Origin: Cyanobacteria bacterium FACHB-DQ100
GTDB lineage: Bacteria > Cyanobacteriota > Cyanobacteriia > Leptolyngbyales > Leptolyngbyaceae
Assembly (NCBI GenBank): GCA_014695195.1
Contig: JACJNW010000041.1
Location: 124,001-188,000 of the forward strand
DNA: 64,000 nucleotides
Reading direction: 5' to 3'
Positions within the stretch are counted from its first letter, which is position 1. Every line of letters begins with the position of its first letter. The translations under genes and the position numbers were made by a program. Shown piece after piece: positions 52,043 to 61,624 of this stretch. The notes under the pieces are model-generated. The model was not told where the DNA came from, ran no database searches, and saw only the letters and a program-made list of their open reading frames with translations.

Positions 52043-52873
52043 GTGACTCAAAACCCCTTTGATCAACTCGCTAAACAATATTTAGAGGAATTTCTTGCTC
52101 CGATTGGTACAGTACAACGACAGTATGAAATTCCAGGTGAGTCTAAATTTGTCGATGTTTGGTTTGTTCCCAACCCAGATGCAACTCAAACCGAAGATTT
52201 GGGACTTTTACGACGAATGGTACAACAGCCTTGCCTGTTCGAGCCATATCGCAATGTTCCAACTCGTACTGAGGTGAGAGTATCAGTCATGAAGTTGGTT
52301 TGGATACAAGAAGATGAACGGCGCAAAGCTAAACTCGATGAGCTTCCAGAAGAGGCTTTACCTTGTCTGTGGATTCTGGCAGCGACAACCTCGAAGCCAT
52401 TGTTAGAGGAAGCAGAAGGCAGAGTCAAAGCTGACTGGATGCCCGGAGTATACTTCCTGTCAGGCATCTTTAAGAGCGCTATTGTTGCAATTGATCAACT
52501 TCCTGAAACTGAGGACACTTTATGGCTCAGAGTTTTGGGGCGTGACAGAACTCAGGAAAGAGCAATCCGAGAAGTATTGGCGCTACCGCCTGATCACCAT
52601 CGACGAAATACTATCTTACGATTGCTGACAAACTGGAAGATTAGAATTGATTTAGGTGAACTGGTAAACTTCTGCGATTCGGAGGCGATCATGGCATTTT
52701 CAGAAGCGTTCTTAGAATGGGAGCGACAAACTCAAGAGCGAAGTAAACAAGAAGCGGTGGAAGCGATCGCGTTTAGAATGCTACAAAAAAATCTTCCCCT
52801 AGAGACGATCTCGGAAGTCACGGGACTAACAATGGAGTATCTCCAGCATCTTCAAGCTGAACGCGATCGATGA
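52043..52873 (+). CDS. Rpn-like PD-(D/E)XK nuclease family protein
   Basis: A 276-residue protein with a GTG start. The N-terminal GTVQRQYEIPGESKFVDVWFV contains the D-x-W-F strand of a PD-(D/E)XK-like core, and the C-terminal helix LPLETISEVTGLTMEYLQHLQ is typical of cyanobacterial Rpn/transposase-like proteins. Family knowledge: Rpn proteins are recombination-promoting DNases; many cyanobacterial members are of unknown role. A recombinase or defence function is not shown here. Confidence 0.65.
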   Translation: MTQNPFDQLAKQYLEEFLAPIGTVQRQYEIPGESKFVDVWFVPNPDATQTEDLGLLRRMVQQPCLFEPYRNVPTRTEVRVSVMKLVWIQEDERRKAKLDELPEEALPCLWILAATTSKPLLEEAEGRVKADWMPGVYFLSGIFKSAIVAIDQLPETEDTLWLRVLGRDRTQERAIREVLALPPDHHRRNTILRLLTNWKIRIDLGELVNFCDSEAIMAFSEAFLEWERQTQERSKQEAVEAIAFRMLQKNLPLETISEVTGLTMEYLQHLQAERDR

Positions 52874-52911
52874 GCATTCGATGGTAGAGACAACGACAAA
52901 TTAGAAGAATT

Positions 52912-53586
52912 TTAACGATCGACCACTAATCCATCCTTGACATGAATGACTCGTTGAGTTTGCGCTGCAACATCAGGTTCATGGGTCACAATCACGATCG
53001 TAATTCCTTGCTGATTCAACTCGGTTAATAAACTCATCACCTCGGTTGAAGTTTGTGTATCTAACGCACCTGTCGGCTCATCCGCTAGCACCAGCGCTGG
53101 ACGATTGACCAAAGCACGAGCGATCGCAACTCGCTGCTGTTGTCCCCCTGAAAGCTGGTTCGGGCGATTTCCTAACCGCTCTGCAAGTCCAACGCGAGTC
53201 AGTGCTTCTGCGGCACGTTCTTTTCTTTGCGATCGCGGAACCCCTGCATACACCATTGGTAACATCACATTCTCTAACGCCGTCGATCGATTCAATAGAT
53301 TGAATTGCTGAAATACAAAACCGATGCGTTGATTGCGAATAAAAGCGAGTTCATCATTATCGAGTGTAGTTAAGTTCCGACCTTCCAGTACATAATGACC
53401 CTCCGAAGGACGATCGAGACACCCGATAATGTTCATCAAAGTTGACTTACCCGATCCAGACATTCCCATAATCGCAACATACTCACCTTCCTCAATGGAA
53501 AGATTAATGCCTTTGAGAACAGGAACATCAATATCGCCTAAACGGTAAGTCTTAATGATGTCTTCCATCCAAATCATGGTTGCCAT
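52912..53586 (-). CDS. MacB-type ABC transporter ATP-binding protein
   Basis: A 224-residue ATPase of the LolD/MacB group. Walker A is GMSGSGKST, the signature [15 protein letters not shown], and Walker [14 protein letters not shown]. Together with the FtsX/MacB-like permease and the HlyD-like adaptor directly upstream on the same strand it forms a tripartite efflux system of the MacAB type. Such systems drive efflux of macrolides, peptides or lipids using mechanotransmission; substrate unknown. Confidence 0.92.
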   Translation of the reverse strand: MATMIWMEDIIKTYRLGDIDVPVLKGINLSIEEGEYVAIMGMSGSGKSTLMNIIGCLDRPSEGHYVLEGRNLTTLDNDELAFIRNQRIGFVFQQFNLLNRSTALENVMLPMVYAGVPRSQRKERAAEALTRVGLAERLGNRPNQLSGGQQQRVAIARALVNRPALVLADEPTGALDTQTSTEVMSLLTELNQQGITIVIVTHEPDVAAQTQRVIHVKDGLVVDR

Positions 53587-53603
53587 TGTTCAGTCACTCC
53601 TGT

Positions 53604-54869
53604 TCAATCACTCCGTAGTGCTGCGATCGGATCAAGTTTGGCTGCATTCCGAGCCGGAATCACGCCTGCAATCAACCCAACAACCAAGGCAAGCGTTAAT
53701 CCTGATGCGATCGCGAATCCCGAAACAATAAACGGAAAGCTAAACAGGCTGGATGCTGCGAATGCTAATCCCAATCCCGCAGCCACCCCGATCGCACCCC
53801 CCAGCATCGAAACTAAAATTGCCTCCGTGAGAAATTGGCTTAACACAGCGCTATTCGTTGCACCGATCGCTTTTCTAATTCCAATCTCGCGAGTGCGTTC
53901 GACCACAGACACTAACATAATGTTCGCAATTCCAATGCCGCCAACCACCAGGGAAATACCTGCGATCGCGCTCACTAATATTGTGAACAGTCCCACAACA
54001 CTACTAAACGTATTGATAATATCTACCTGATTGCTAATACGAAAGTCATCCGGCGTCGGTGGATAGATATTGTGCCGAATTCTGAGTAGATTCGTCACTT
54101 GAAACTGTGCCGCTTCAAGTTGTTCTTGATCTTTCGCTTTCACCCAAAACCCGCTAATCGCACGACCATTTAGCGAGTTATTTCCCACAATTCGCGAAGA
54201 CATGTTTGTCAGGGGAATATACACACGATCGTCTTGATCTTGTCCACCCACTGATCCTTTTGACTCTGCCACACCCACCACGGTATAGCGCCCATTTTGA
54301 ATGCGGATATTTGCACCGATCGCGGCTTCTCCTGGGGAGAATAAACTATCGCGAACTGCGCTTCCCAGCACCACAACAGAATTTTCATTCTGCATATCGT
54401 CCTGAGTAAAAAATCGCCCCTCTTGCGGCTTGATCTCTTTCACATCGGAATAATTGAGATCAATCCCTAAAATTGAAGTCGAATCATTCTGATCGTTGTA
54501 AACAACCTGTCCACCACGCTGTAAAAACGCCGTTACTCCTTCTGCTGCTGGAACCTGACGCCCCGCTGCTTGAGCATCTTCGAGCGTCAGGGTGCTTGCT
54601 GATCCGGCTCCTTGGCTAATTCCACCCGATCGTGCCACGCCTGAAAGCACCAGCATCACATTCGTTCCCAGGGCTTGAATCTGCTGTTCTGTCGCTTTCT
54701 GTACCCCTTGCCCAACTGAAGTGACTGTAATCACCGAAGCGATTCCAATAATCACGCCCAGCATAGTTAAACTGGTGCGTAATCGATTGCTCCAGAGTGC
54801 TTCCACTGCCATCGTAAAGATTTCCAGCAGGGATACGGGATTCGATCGAATCTCTGCAAACTTTCCCAT
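53604..54869 (-). CDS. MacB/FtsX-family ABC permease
   Basis: A 421-residue protein from the ATG at 54867-54869 (MGKFAEIRSNPVSLLEIFT); an earlier in-frame start lies inside the adaptor gene. One N-terminal helix (about 34-55), a large periplasmic domain and three C-terminal helices (about 305-410) give the FtsX/MacB topology. It starts one base after the adaptor stop and ends 17 bases before the ATPase start, so all three are one operon. Confidence 0.9.
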   Translation of the reverse strand: MGKFAEIRSNPVSLLEIFTMAVEALWSNRLRTSLTMLGVIIGIASVITVTSVGQGVQKATEQQIQALGTNVMLVLSGVARSGGISQGAGSASTLTLEDAQAAGRQVPAAEGVTAFLQRGGQVVYNDQNDSTSILGIDLNYSDVKEIKPQEGRFFTQDDMQNENSVVVLGSAVRDSLFSPGEAAIGANIRIQNGRYTVVGVAESKGSVGGQDQDDRVYIPLTNMSSRIVGNNSLNGRAISGFWVKAKDQEQLEAAQFQVTNLLRIRHNIYPPTPDDFRISNQVDIINTFSSVVGLFTILVSAIAGISLVVGGIGIANIMLVSVVERTREIGIRKAIGATNSAVLSQFLTEAILVSMLGGAIGVAAGLGLAFAASSLFSFPFIVSGFAIASGLTLALVVGLIAGVIPARNAAKLDPIAALRSD

Positions 54870-54870
54870 A

Positions 54871-56433
54871 TCATTGACCTCCGCTGCGTCTACCGCCACC
54901 TTGAGCTCCGCCGCCACCGCCTGGCGCACCCGGAAAGACCGAAGGCGTTCTCGATTGCGGTCGCTCACCTTGCGGAAAGCTGATCAATACGCGATCGCCC
55001 TCTTTCAGCCCTGATTCCACAATGGTTTTATCATCCACGGTTGCGCCCGTTGTAATTCGTTGAAATCGGGGTCTTCCTTGCTCTCGACCGGAAAGCAAAA
55101 CGCCCGTTCCTTCGGCTTGTCGCACGATCGCAACCGTTGGAACGACTAAAGCATTCTCAATCTGACCGACATTAAATTTCGCATTCACATTCATTCCAGC
55201 CTGCAAGTTGTTTTGTCGATCGTCGATCGAGGTCTTTACTTCAAAGTTCGTCACATTCTGATCGACCGTGGATTGATTCGCAACTTGCACCACCGTTCCG
55301 GTGAAAGATTTGCCCGGAAAAGCATCGGCATCGATCGTCACTCGCTGCCCCACTTTGATCCGAGAAATGCTCGTTTCTGGCACTTTCGCCACAACTTGAT
55401 TCGTCGCCGCTAACGCCAAAATTGAAGAAGAAGTCGCAGACGAAACCGCACTACTCGAAGTGGTTGGAGTCACAAACGAACCCGGATCAGCAAACTTGCG
55501 CGTAATCACACCGCTAAACGGAGCGCGAATAATCGTGTCATTGATTTGAGTTTGAACGGTTTTGAGTTGTCCTTGAGCACTCAAGACCTGAGCGCGAGCC
55601 GCAGCAATATCCTCCGATCGACTCCCTGCCTGCTGTAAGCTCAAAGCTTGCCTTAACTGTTCAACTTGAGCGCGAGCCGCCGCAATTTCCTCTGGACGAG
55701 TTCCGGTTTGCTGAAGATTGACGGCTTGCTTGGCTTGTTCAACCTGAGCGCGGGCAGTTGCAAGAGCCGTTTGAGACGTATCAAATTCGCGCTGAGACAA
55801 TGCCCCAGAGCTAAACAATCGCTGATTCTGGTTAAAGTTCAACTGAGCTTGCTGTAAGCTTGCTTCAGCCGCCGTGAGCTGCGATCGAGCCTGAGCAATT
55901 TCCTGCGGACGGTTGCCTGCAATCAGCTTATCTAAGTTCGCTTCAGCCGCCGTGAGCTGCGCTTGGGCTTGGGCAATTTCTTGCGGACGATTGCCAGATT
56001 CAAGCTTATTCAAATTTGCTTGAGTATTAGCAATTTGCGCCTGAGCTTGAAGCAATTGTCCTTGTAGGTTCGAGTCATCCATCCGTGCTAGAACCTGACC
56101 TGTGACGACTCGATCGCCCTCTTTCACCAGCAACTGTTTCAGCACCCCAGAGCTTTTTGGACTCACATTTACCGATTGGGCAGGCTGCACGGTTCCATTG
56201 GCCGAAATTGTAATGGCGGTATCAACGCGATCGACCGTCACCGTTTGCACGCGTCGTCTGGCATCCTGCCGCTGCGATGCCGTGTACTGGTTATAGGCAA
56301 AATAGCCTCCGGTTCCCAGGATGCCTGCTGTCAGTAGCCACACCACCCACTTCGGAAGCTTTGGTCTAACTTTCATCCACTGTTTCACAGATGCCATTTC
56401 CCCTGCCTCAGTCCGAAACCAACGTTGAACCAT
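54871..56433 (-). CDS. Periplasmic adaptor (HlyD/MacA type) of the efflux operon
   Basis: A 520-residue membrane-fusion protein. It has a cytoplasmic N-terminus and one helix (about 30-47), a lipoyl/biotinyl-like hairpin split around a long coiled coil (about 120-295) that contains internal repeats of NRPQEIAQAQAQLTAAEANL type, a beta-barrel region and a Gly-rich C-terminus (APGGGGGAQGGGRRSGG). It bridges the inner-membrane pump to an outer-membrane channel. The TolC-type partner is not in the window. Confidence 0.9.
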   Translation of the reverse strand: MVQRWFRTEAGEMASVKQWMKVRPKLPKWVVWLLTAGILGTGGYFAYNQYTASQRQDARRRVQTVTVDRVDTAITISANGTVQPAQSVNVSPKSSGVLKQLLVKEGDRVVTGQVLARMDDSNLQGQLLQAQAQIANTQANLNKLESGNRPQEIAQAQAQLTAAEANLDKLIAGNRPQEIAQARSQLTAAEASLQQAQLNFNQNQRLFSSGALSQREFDTSQTALATARAQVEQAKQAVNLQQTGTRPEEIAAARAQVEQLRQALSLQQAGSRSEDIAAARAQVLSAQGQLKTVQTQINDTIIRAPFSGVITRKFADPGSFVTPTTSSSAVSSATSSSILALAATNQVVAKVPETSISRIKVGQRVTIDADAFPGKSFTGTVVQVANQSTVDQNVTNFEVKTSIDDRQNNLQAGMNVNAKFNVGQIENALVVPTVAIVRQAEGTGVLLSGREQGRPRFQRITTGATVDDKTIVESGLKEGDRVLISFPQGERPQSRTPSVFPGAPGGGGGAQGGGRRSGGQ

Positions 56434-56434
56434 C

Positions 56435-56683
56435 GTGCTTATTAGTGTAGTGAATGCTGTTCCTATTAGACGGCACGATCGCGAAAAGCGTTCAAAGCAA
56501 GAACGCAGACGAGCAGAATTAGAGCGGCAGAGAGCAGAACAAGCAGAGCAGGAATTAGAAGCGGAAAGATCGAGAGCAGAGCAAGAAAGATCAAGAGCGG
56601 AAAGTGCTGAGCGTGACTTAGAACGAGAACGCTGAAAAGCGCAGCAACTTGCAGAAAAATTGAGGGCGTTAGGGCTTACTTAA
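56435..56683 (+). pseudogene. Remnant of an Uma2-family C-terminal coiled coil
   Basis: An 82-codon stretch with one in-frame TGA (56633-56635). From about residue 14 the coding pattern is a run of RAE/ERQRAEQ heptads followed, after the stop, by KAQQLAEKLRALGL. This is the charged tail seen at the end of Uma2 proteins (compare LAARLRELGINPDEI in the intact copy at 39570-40292). The nuclease part is absent. It starts one base from the divergent adaptor gene. Confidence 0.6.
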
Positions 56684-57240
56684 TCCTGATGATTTTTGAG
56701 CGAAGGTTCTAAGACCGGGGCTGTTGATTCGACAGGACTGAGCCAGATAATCCGATCGTCAATCTTCACCATCTTTTCATCACCAGGTACCTGGATGAAA
56801 AACCTCTCTTTGCCAAAGGTGATCTTCTCTACTGGCAGCCACCTCTTGCCCTCATGTATCAGTAAGGGAATTTTTGGCTCTGTGCTGTAGTGAACGCGCC
56901 AAGCTTTCCAGAGTTGGCGAAATTCAGTGCAGTTTGCTTCGTAGCCTACGGGTATCGGGCAGTGCTCGTATTCGATCAGTCCCTGCGGATTGATTCGAGT
57001 TGGGATATATTGCTGAGCTATCAAGATGCGATTGACGAGTTCTTGATAGGCTGTGGATTGCCGTACCAAAACAGCACGAATTTGCCCAACGAGTTTCGCA
57101 GTCGCAACCAGTTCGCCTTTTCTGGCTAAGAGTTGCTCAGTGTTAAATGCAGGCTCAATCCGCAAGTTTTGATTTGCCAAAAATGAAATCTTACCCTCAA
57201 CAAATTTCTTGACTAATTCGGTGTCATCGAGGCTATTCAT
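56680..57240 (-). CDS. Conserved cyanobacterial hypothetical protein
   Basis: A 186-residue soluble protein with no motif I recognise. The N-terminal half is helical (LVKKFVEGKISFLANQ, then LLARKGELVATAKLVG), and the C-terminal part forms beta strands ending IDDRIIWLSPVEST. There is no signal peptide and no Cys pattern. The stop overlaps the end of the Uma2 remnant by four bases (56680-56683). Confidence 0.55.
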   Translation of the reverse strand: MNSLDDTELVKKFVEGKISFLANQNLRIEPAFNTEQLLARKGELVATAKLVGQIRAVLVRQSTAYQELVNRILIAQQYIPTRINPQGLIEYEHCPIPVGYEANCTEFRQLWKAWRVHYSTEPKIPLLIHEGKRWLPVEKITFGKERFFIQVPGDEKMVKIDDRIIWLSPVESTAPVLEPSLKNHQD

Positions 57241-57359
57241 CGTTCTTAGAAATCAGTAAATACTCGGTAGCACTAATCATTCTCTTGCTACAGTATCGCT
57301 GATTCTACTTAGACTTCTTTGTGTTGTTCCAGAAAAGTTACATGAAGAAATCGTAAATT

Positions 57360-58640
57360 CTACAGTGCTGATAAAGTGCGATCGATAACCTCATAAATCG
57401 ATTCGAGTTCATCGGCTGTAATGCAGTAGGGTGGCATGATGTAGAGCGTATCTCCGAGGGGGCGCAACAGAAATCCCGCTTCCAGGAATTTCGATCGCAG
57501 CCGGGGAGCGATCGCATTAAAGTAGCCGGATTCGTCGTCGGTCTTGATCTCCATTGCCGCGATCGTACCGCAGACGCGGAACTGCTTTAAGCGCGAATGA
57601 GCCAGCAGATAGCGATCGAGAAATTTCCAATGCAGGTCTTCTAAGCGTTTATACGCATTCGGATTTTGTGTCAGTAATTCCAGGGAGACAACTCCGGTTG
57701 CACAAGCGAGGGGATTTCCGGTGTAAGAATGTCCGTGATAAAACGCTTGAGTGGGATCATCTTGATAGAAGGCTTGATAAATCGCTTCGTTTGCGATCGT
57801 CACTGAAAGCGGTAGACATCCACCGGACAGACCTTTGGATAAGCAAATAATGTCAGGGGTTGCAGCAGATTTCACACAGGCAAACAGTTCACCCGTCCGC
57901 CCAAACCCCGTCATAACTTCATCATAGATGAGCAACACATTAAACTGATCTGCTAATGTCCTCAGTGCTTGTAAAAATTGAGGGCGACACATTCGCATTC
58001 CACCCGCCCCCTGAATCAGAGGCTCGATGAAAATGCCAATGATGTTTTGTTGTTTGAGTAATTGTTCGATCGTCTCTAAAACTTCTGCTTCTTTGCGCTC
58101 GATCGTTGAATCCCCTCGATAAGTTGCCGGAAACGGAACTAACGCAGTCTCGAACATCAAATCGCGGAATGGCTGCCACCAAGTTGAGCCAGAACCGATC
58201 GACATGGCACCGATCGTGTCCCCGTGGTAGCCCCCCTCAAAGGTAATAAATGTGCTGCGTTGTTCTCCAAGGTTGCGCCAGTATTGATATGCCATTTTCA
58301 GCGCTACTTCTACCGAAGTTGAACCATTATCAGAAAAGAAAACTCGCGTTAGCTCAGACGGTAAGTGAGCTAATAGATTACGCGCCAATCGCTCAGCCGG
58401 ATCATGCGTGAATCCAGCAAAAATCACATGCTCTAGCTGTTGAGCCTGTTGATAAAGCGCTTCAGCCAAAGCAGGATGACTATGACCATGAATAGTTACC
58501 CACCAGCTAGAAATACAATCGAGAATGCGGCGATCGTCTTCAAGTTCTAGCCAAACTCCGTCGCCCCGCTTCACTTTTAACGGTTCAGGGGTGGTTTTCA
58601 TCTGCGTGAAAGGTCGCCAGATCGGAGAGTGTGCGTTCAT
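57360..58640 (-). CDS. bioA: Adenosylmethionine-8-amino-7-oxononanoate aminotransferase
   Basis: A 426-residue class-III aminotransferase starting MNAHSPIWRPFTQMKTT, the BioA N-terminal motif. The PLP Lys lies in IICLSKGLSGGCLPLSVT (about residues 262-279), and SSWWVTIHGHSHP is the family's substrate-binding region. It makes 7,8-diaminopelargonate in biotin synthesis. Divergent from cobK with 77 bases between starts. Biotin made here would supply the carboxylase of the guanidine island as well as acetyl-CoA carboxylase. Confidence 0.93.
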   Translation of the reverse strand: MNAHSPIWRPFTQMKTTPEPLKVKRGDGVWLELEDDRRILDCISSWWVTIHGHSHPALAEALYQQAQQLEHVIFAGFTHDPAERLARNLLAHLPSELTRVFFSDNGSTSVEVALKMAYQYWRNLGEQRSTFITFEGGYHGDTIGAMSIGSGSTWWQPFRDLMFETALVPFPATYRGDSTIERKEAEVLETIEQLLKQQNIIGIFIEPLIQGAGGMRMCRPQFLQALRTLADQFNVLLIYDEVMTGFGRTGELFACVKSAATPDIICLSKGLSGGCLPLSVTIANEAIYQAFYQDDPTQAFYHGHSYTGNPLACATGVVSLELLTQNPNAYKRLEDLHWKFLDRYLLAHSRLKQFRVCGTIAAMEIKTDDESGYFNAIAPRLRSKFLEAGFLLRPLGDTLYIMPPYCITADELESIYEVIDRTLSAL

Positions 58641-58717
58641 AGTCAGTGTTAACTTCAGTGATGTTCATTGTCTCAATGACTGCGCGATAATATCAACAGA
58701 AAACTGGACTTTGATCA

Positions 58718-59455
58718 GTGAAAAAACGATTGCTCATTCTGGGCGGCACAACAGAAGCAACACAATTGGCAGCAAAAGCCTCAGAACTTCCCAATTTAGA
58801 TGTGATTTCTTCACTGGCTGGACGCACTCAACAGCCACATCATCCTTTGGGAGACCTGCGGATTGGGGGGTTCGGGGGCGCAGTAGGACTGTTTCACTAT
58901 CTGCAAGACCAGCAGATTGATTTACTAATTGATGCTACGCATCCGTTTGCGGCTCAGATTTCGTGGAATGCGGCAACCGCCGCCGATCGCGCTTCGATTC
59001 CAAGATTAGCGATCGTCCGTCCTGTCTGGGAAACTGAACCCCATTGGATCGAAGTCGAAAGCAATGAAGCCGCAGCAGGTCTGTTACCGGAGATTGCAAA
59101 GCGAATTTTTTTGACGATCGGGCGACAGGAACTCGCAACATTTGCTCATCTCACACAGCTATGGTTTCTGATGCGAATGATTGATCCTCCCGTTGCAGGA
59201 ACGCCAATTCCACCGGGAGAGGTTTTGTTAGCGCGTCCACCGTTTTCAGTTGCACAAGAGCGATCGTGGATGCAGAGTTATAACATTCAAGCCATTGTCA
59301 GTAAAAATAGCGGCGGTGTTGCAACCGTTGCTAAGCTAGTTGCAGCTCGTGAGTTAGAACTACCTGTTGTGATGGTGCAGCGTCCAACGATGCCAGAGGG
59401 AGCCTCTGTTTCTGATGTTGATGCTGCATTGTTGTGGATCAATCAACAGCTTTGA
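58718..59455 (+). CDS. cobK: Precorrin-6A reductase
   Basis: A 245-residue protein from a GTG at 58718 with the CobK/CbiJ pattern: LILGGTTEATQLAAKA at the N-terminus, LIDATHPFAAQIS (about residues 70-82) and KNSGGVATVAKLVAARELELPVV near the C-terminus. It reduces the corrin ring in adenosylcobalamin synthesis with NADPH. The 3' end overlaps cobL by 17 bases, convergent. Confidence 0.92.
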   Translation: MKKRLLILGGTTEATQLAAKASELPNLDVISSLAGRTQQPHHPLGDLRIGGFGGAVGLFHYLQDQQIDLLIDATHPFAAQISWNAATAADRASIPRLAIVRPVWETEPHWIEVESNEAAAGLLPEIAKRIFLTIGRQELATFAHLTQLWFLMRMIDPPVAGTPIPPGEVLLARPPFSVAQERSWMQSYNIQAIVSKNSGGVATVAKLVAARELELPVVMVQRPTMPEGASVSDVDAALLWINQQL

Positions 59456-60641
59456 TCACAGACCATTGCGTAATCGGTGACATTGCTTTCCAGCCCAAGA
59501 ACTTTCCGATCGGTTCTGCTCTCTGAACAGCAATTCGGCTAAGTTCTCCCCCAATTTGACTTTGCCACTGAAACAATTGTGCTTCGGTTTCAACTGTGAC
59601 AGCATTTGCAACCAGTCGCCCACCCGAACGCAGCGATCGCCAGCAGGTTTCCACGACATCCGGTGTGGTCAATCCGCCACCGATAAAAATGGTGTCCGGT
59701 TGAGGAAGATGCTGAAGCGCGATCGGTGCTTTTCCCGCAACGATTTTGAGATTGGGAACACCGAGCGTATTGGCATTTTGAGCAATTAACTTTAAGCGAT
59801 CGGCGTTCGATTCAATTGCTATTGCTTGACATCGGCGATCGGAGCGCATCCATTCGATCGCAATTGAGCCACAGCCAGCCCCCACATCCCAAAGCAGCTG
59901 TCCGGGTAGCGGTGCAAGCGTCGAAAGGGTAACGGATCGGATTTCGCGTTTAGTTAACTGTCCATCGTGTTGATAAGCAGCATCGGGCAGTCCTGGGACG
60001 CGAGGAGGGACAGGCGCATTTGAGCAAGTGATCGCGATCGTGTTGAGATCTGCAATATCGGTATGATTCCAATCAGCAGCGGTACTTGCAAGAATGCGTT
60101 CTTGGGTTCCACCCAAATGCTCTAGCACGATTATTGAACTTTCCGCTAAGCCACGATCGCGCAGCATTTGAGCCACAATTCCAGGCGTTTGACGATCGGC
60201 GCTTAACACTAAAATTCGCGCCCTCGAATACAGCACCGCATTTAGTAACGCTGGATCGCGACCACAAAGACTCAGGGTTTCGACTTCAGACATCGACCAA
60301 CCCAAGCGAGAACAAGCCAGACTGAATGCCGAAGGCGCAGGAATAATAATCATTTCATCGATCGCAATGCGACGAACCAAAGTTGCACCAATGCCGTAAC
60401 ACATCGGATCGCCGCTAGCTAATACACACACCGATCGCCCCCGATAGCTCAACAGCTTTTGAATTGAATCTTCGATTGGAGAAGTCCAGCGAATTCTAGG
60501 GCGCGAATCAGCAGGCAGCATTGCCAAGTGACGATCGCCGCCGACCAGAATTTCAGCTTGCTCAATCCGCGATCGAGCGATTGAGGCAACCCCGTCTATT
60601 CCATCATCGCCAATTCCAACGATCGACAACCATTTCTCCAT
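59439..60641 (-). CDS. cobL: Bifunctional precorrin-6Y C5,15-methyltransferase/decarboxylase
   Basis: A 400-residue fusion. The N-terminal CbiE-type tetrapyrrole methyltransferase (about 1-205, WLSIVGIGDDGIDGV and GDPMCYGIGATLV) joins a CbiT-type SAM methyltransferase (about 215-400, LLWDVGAGCGSIAIEW). It methylates C5 and C15 and decarboxylates the acetate side chain, the step after cobK. Placement beside cobK supports a small B12 locus. The tRNA-Lys gene starts 49 bases upstream on the opposite strand. Confidence 0.93.
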   Translation of the reverse strand: MEKWLSIVGIGDDGIDGVASIARSRIEQAEILVGGDRHLAMLPADSRPRIRWTSPIEDSIQKLLSYRGRSVCVLASGDPMCYGIGATLVRRIAIDEMIIIPAPSAFSLACSRLGWSMSEVETLSLCGRDPALLNAVLYSRARILVLSADRQTPGIVAQMLRDRGLAESSIIVLEHLGGTQERILASTAADWNHTDIADLNTIAITCSNAPVPPRVPGLPDAAYQHDGQLTKREIRSVTLSTLAPLPGQLLWDVGAGCGSIAIEWMRSDRRCQAIAIESNADRLKLIAQNANTLGVPNLKIVAGKAPIALQHLPQPDTIFIGGGLTTPDVVETCWRSLRSGGRLVANAVTVETEAQLFQWQSQIGGELSRIAVQRAEPIGKFLGWKAMSPITQWSVIKAVD

Positions 60642-60689
60642 ATCCGATCTCGATGTGAGCAGTTCTGATATGATGGTAGAAGATTTGTC

Positions 60690-60761
60690 GGATGACTAGC
60701 TCAATGGTAGAGCATCGGACTCTTAATCCGCTGGTTCTGGGTTCGAGCCCCAGGTCATCCA
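60690..60761 (+). tRNA. tRNA-Lys (CTT)
   Basis: A 72-base cloverleaf: acceptor GGATGAC/GTCATCC, D-stem GCTC/GAGC, anticodon loop CTCTTAA with anticodon CTT (Lys), T-arm CTGGG-TTCGAGC-CCCAG and discriminator A. There is one T-C mismatch at the first pair of the anticodon stem. CCA is not encoded. A TATGAT -10 lies at 60669-60674. Confidence 0.95.
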
Positions 60762-60923
60762 TTGGTTCTAGCCTTCAGATAAAAGCCATGAGCCAAATCT
60801 GATCCTAGAGCCAGTCTACAACTGAATAACGTGGACTGCGGATCAATGTCGTATTCACAACTTTTAACGGGATGAAATGCCCATAAAAAGCTATGAATAC
60901 TAAGACTGATACCGCCATTTTTG

Positions 60924-60983
60924 ATGTGTGTGAGAAGCTGACTTATTTAACTAGAACGCTTATACTCCGGTTCTCACACACAT
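60924..60983. repeat. 13-base perfect inverted repeat with a 34-base spacer
   Basis: ATGTGTGTGAGAA (60924-60936) and TTCTCACACACAT (60971-60983) are perfectly inverted. Outside them TTTTTG and ATTTTG flank the element as a near direct repeat. It is too widely spaced for an efficient terminator; a mini-transposon-like or protein-binding origin is possible. The surrounding 60762-61055 gap otherwise holds no recognisable gene. Confidence 0.6.
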
Positions 60984-61055
60984 TATTTTGAGGATTGAAA
61001 AAGGTGATCGCGCCTAATCCGGGAACGCTAAACCCGTCCCTTATTTCCAGTGGCG

Positions 61056-61363
61056 ATGGAAGAAATCGATTTTTTAATGAATTCTGAACCCGCGATCGTG
61101 CCCATGACGATCGAAGCTTGGGTCATTCTGGCGTTCATGCTTGGGCTAGTGGCTTGGGGCTTATGGGAGCTCCAGCAGAAAAACCTGCTCCAGCAGAACC
61201 CCCTGTCCCTGCCGTAGCCCGTCCCGTGGAACCACCCGCAGCTGAACCATCGCCTGCTGAGGCACCGCCACCAGAACCTGCTCCCGCAGCTGAACCGTTG
61301 CATGCCGAGCCATCTCCGGCAGAGTCACCAGCAGCAGAAACGCCTGCCCCTGATAAACAGTAA
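61056..61363 (+). pseudogene. Small membrane protein with Pro/Ala/Glu-rich tail, split between two frames
   Basis: Frame one (61056-61217) encodes MEEIDFLMNSEPAIVPM and the membrane helix TIEAWVILAFMLGLVAWGLW, ending at a TAG. The -1 frame then reads AEKPAPAEPPVPAVA and continues as (P)AEPSPAE-type repeats to a TAA at 61361-61363; its codon regularity shows it is coding. One missing G in TTATGGGAGC would join them. This looks like a single-helix protein with a proline-rich extension broken by a one-base deletion, or a read error. No family assignment. Confidence 0.5.
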
Positions 61364-61624
61364 TTTGACTGGAGTATGTAAAGGATATTCTTGGTCTCAA
61401 CTCAGGTTCTTCAGACTGACACTTAAGTTCTCTTCCATCGACAGTGCAATCTCGTCAAAAACTTTCGCTCTCTTGGCACATGAACGGATGTACATCGTTC
61501 TCGTCATCTATCCCGTTTTTCGGCAAGTACAGTTCGCGATCTACAAAGGCATGCTCAATCGCTAGATTCAGGTCGTCCTTTTAGAGCGTAAAATTAACCA
61601 GTTAACTTCTGTCGTGTAACCGAA

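Noticed and set aside
52043-52873. Transposase of a mobile element
   Set aside because: Rpn-like proteins share ancestry with transposase-like nucleases, but no terminal inverted repeats or target duplication flank the gene.
61028-61400. Minus-strand frames rich in Trp/Arg/Gln over the Pro/Ala region
   Set aside because: They are complements of the regular AEP-type codon repeats and have no start context or family match.
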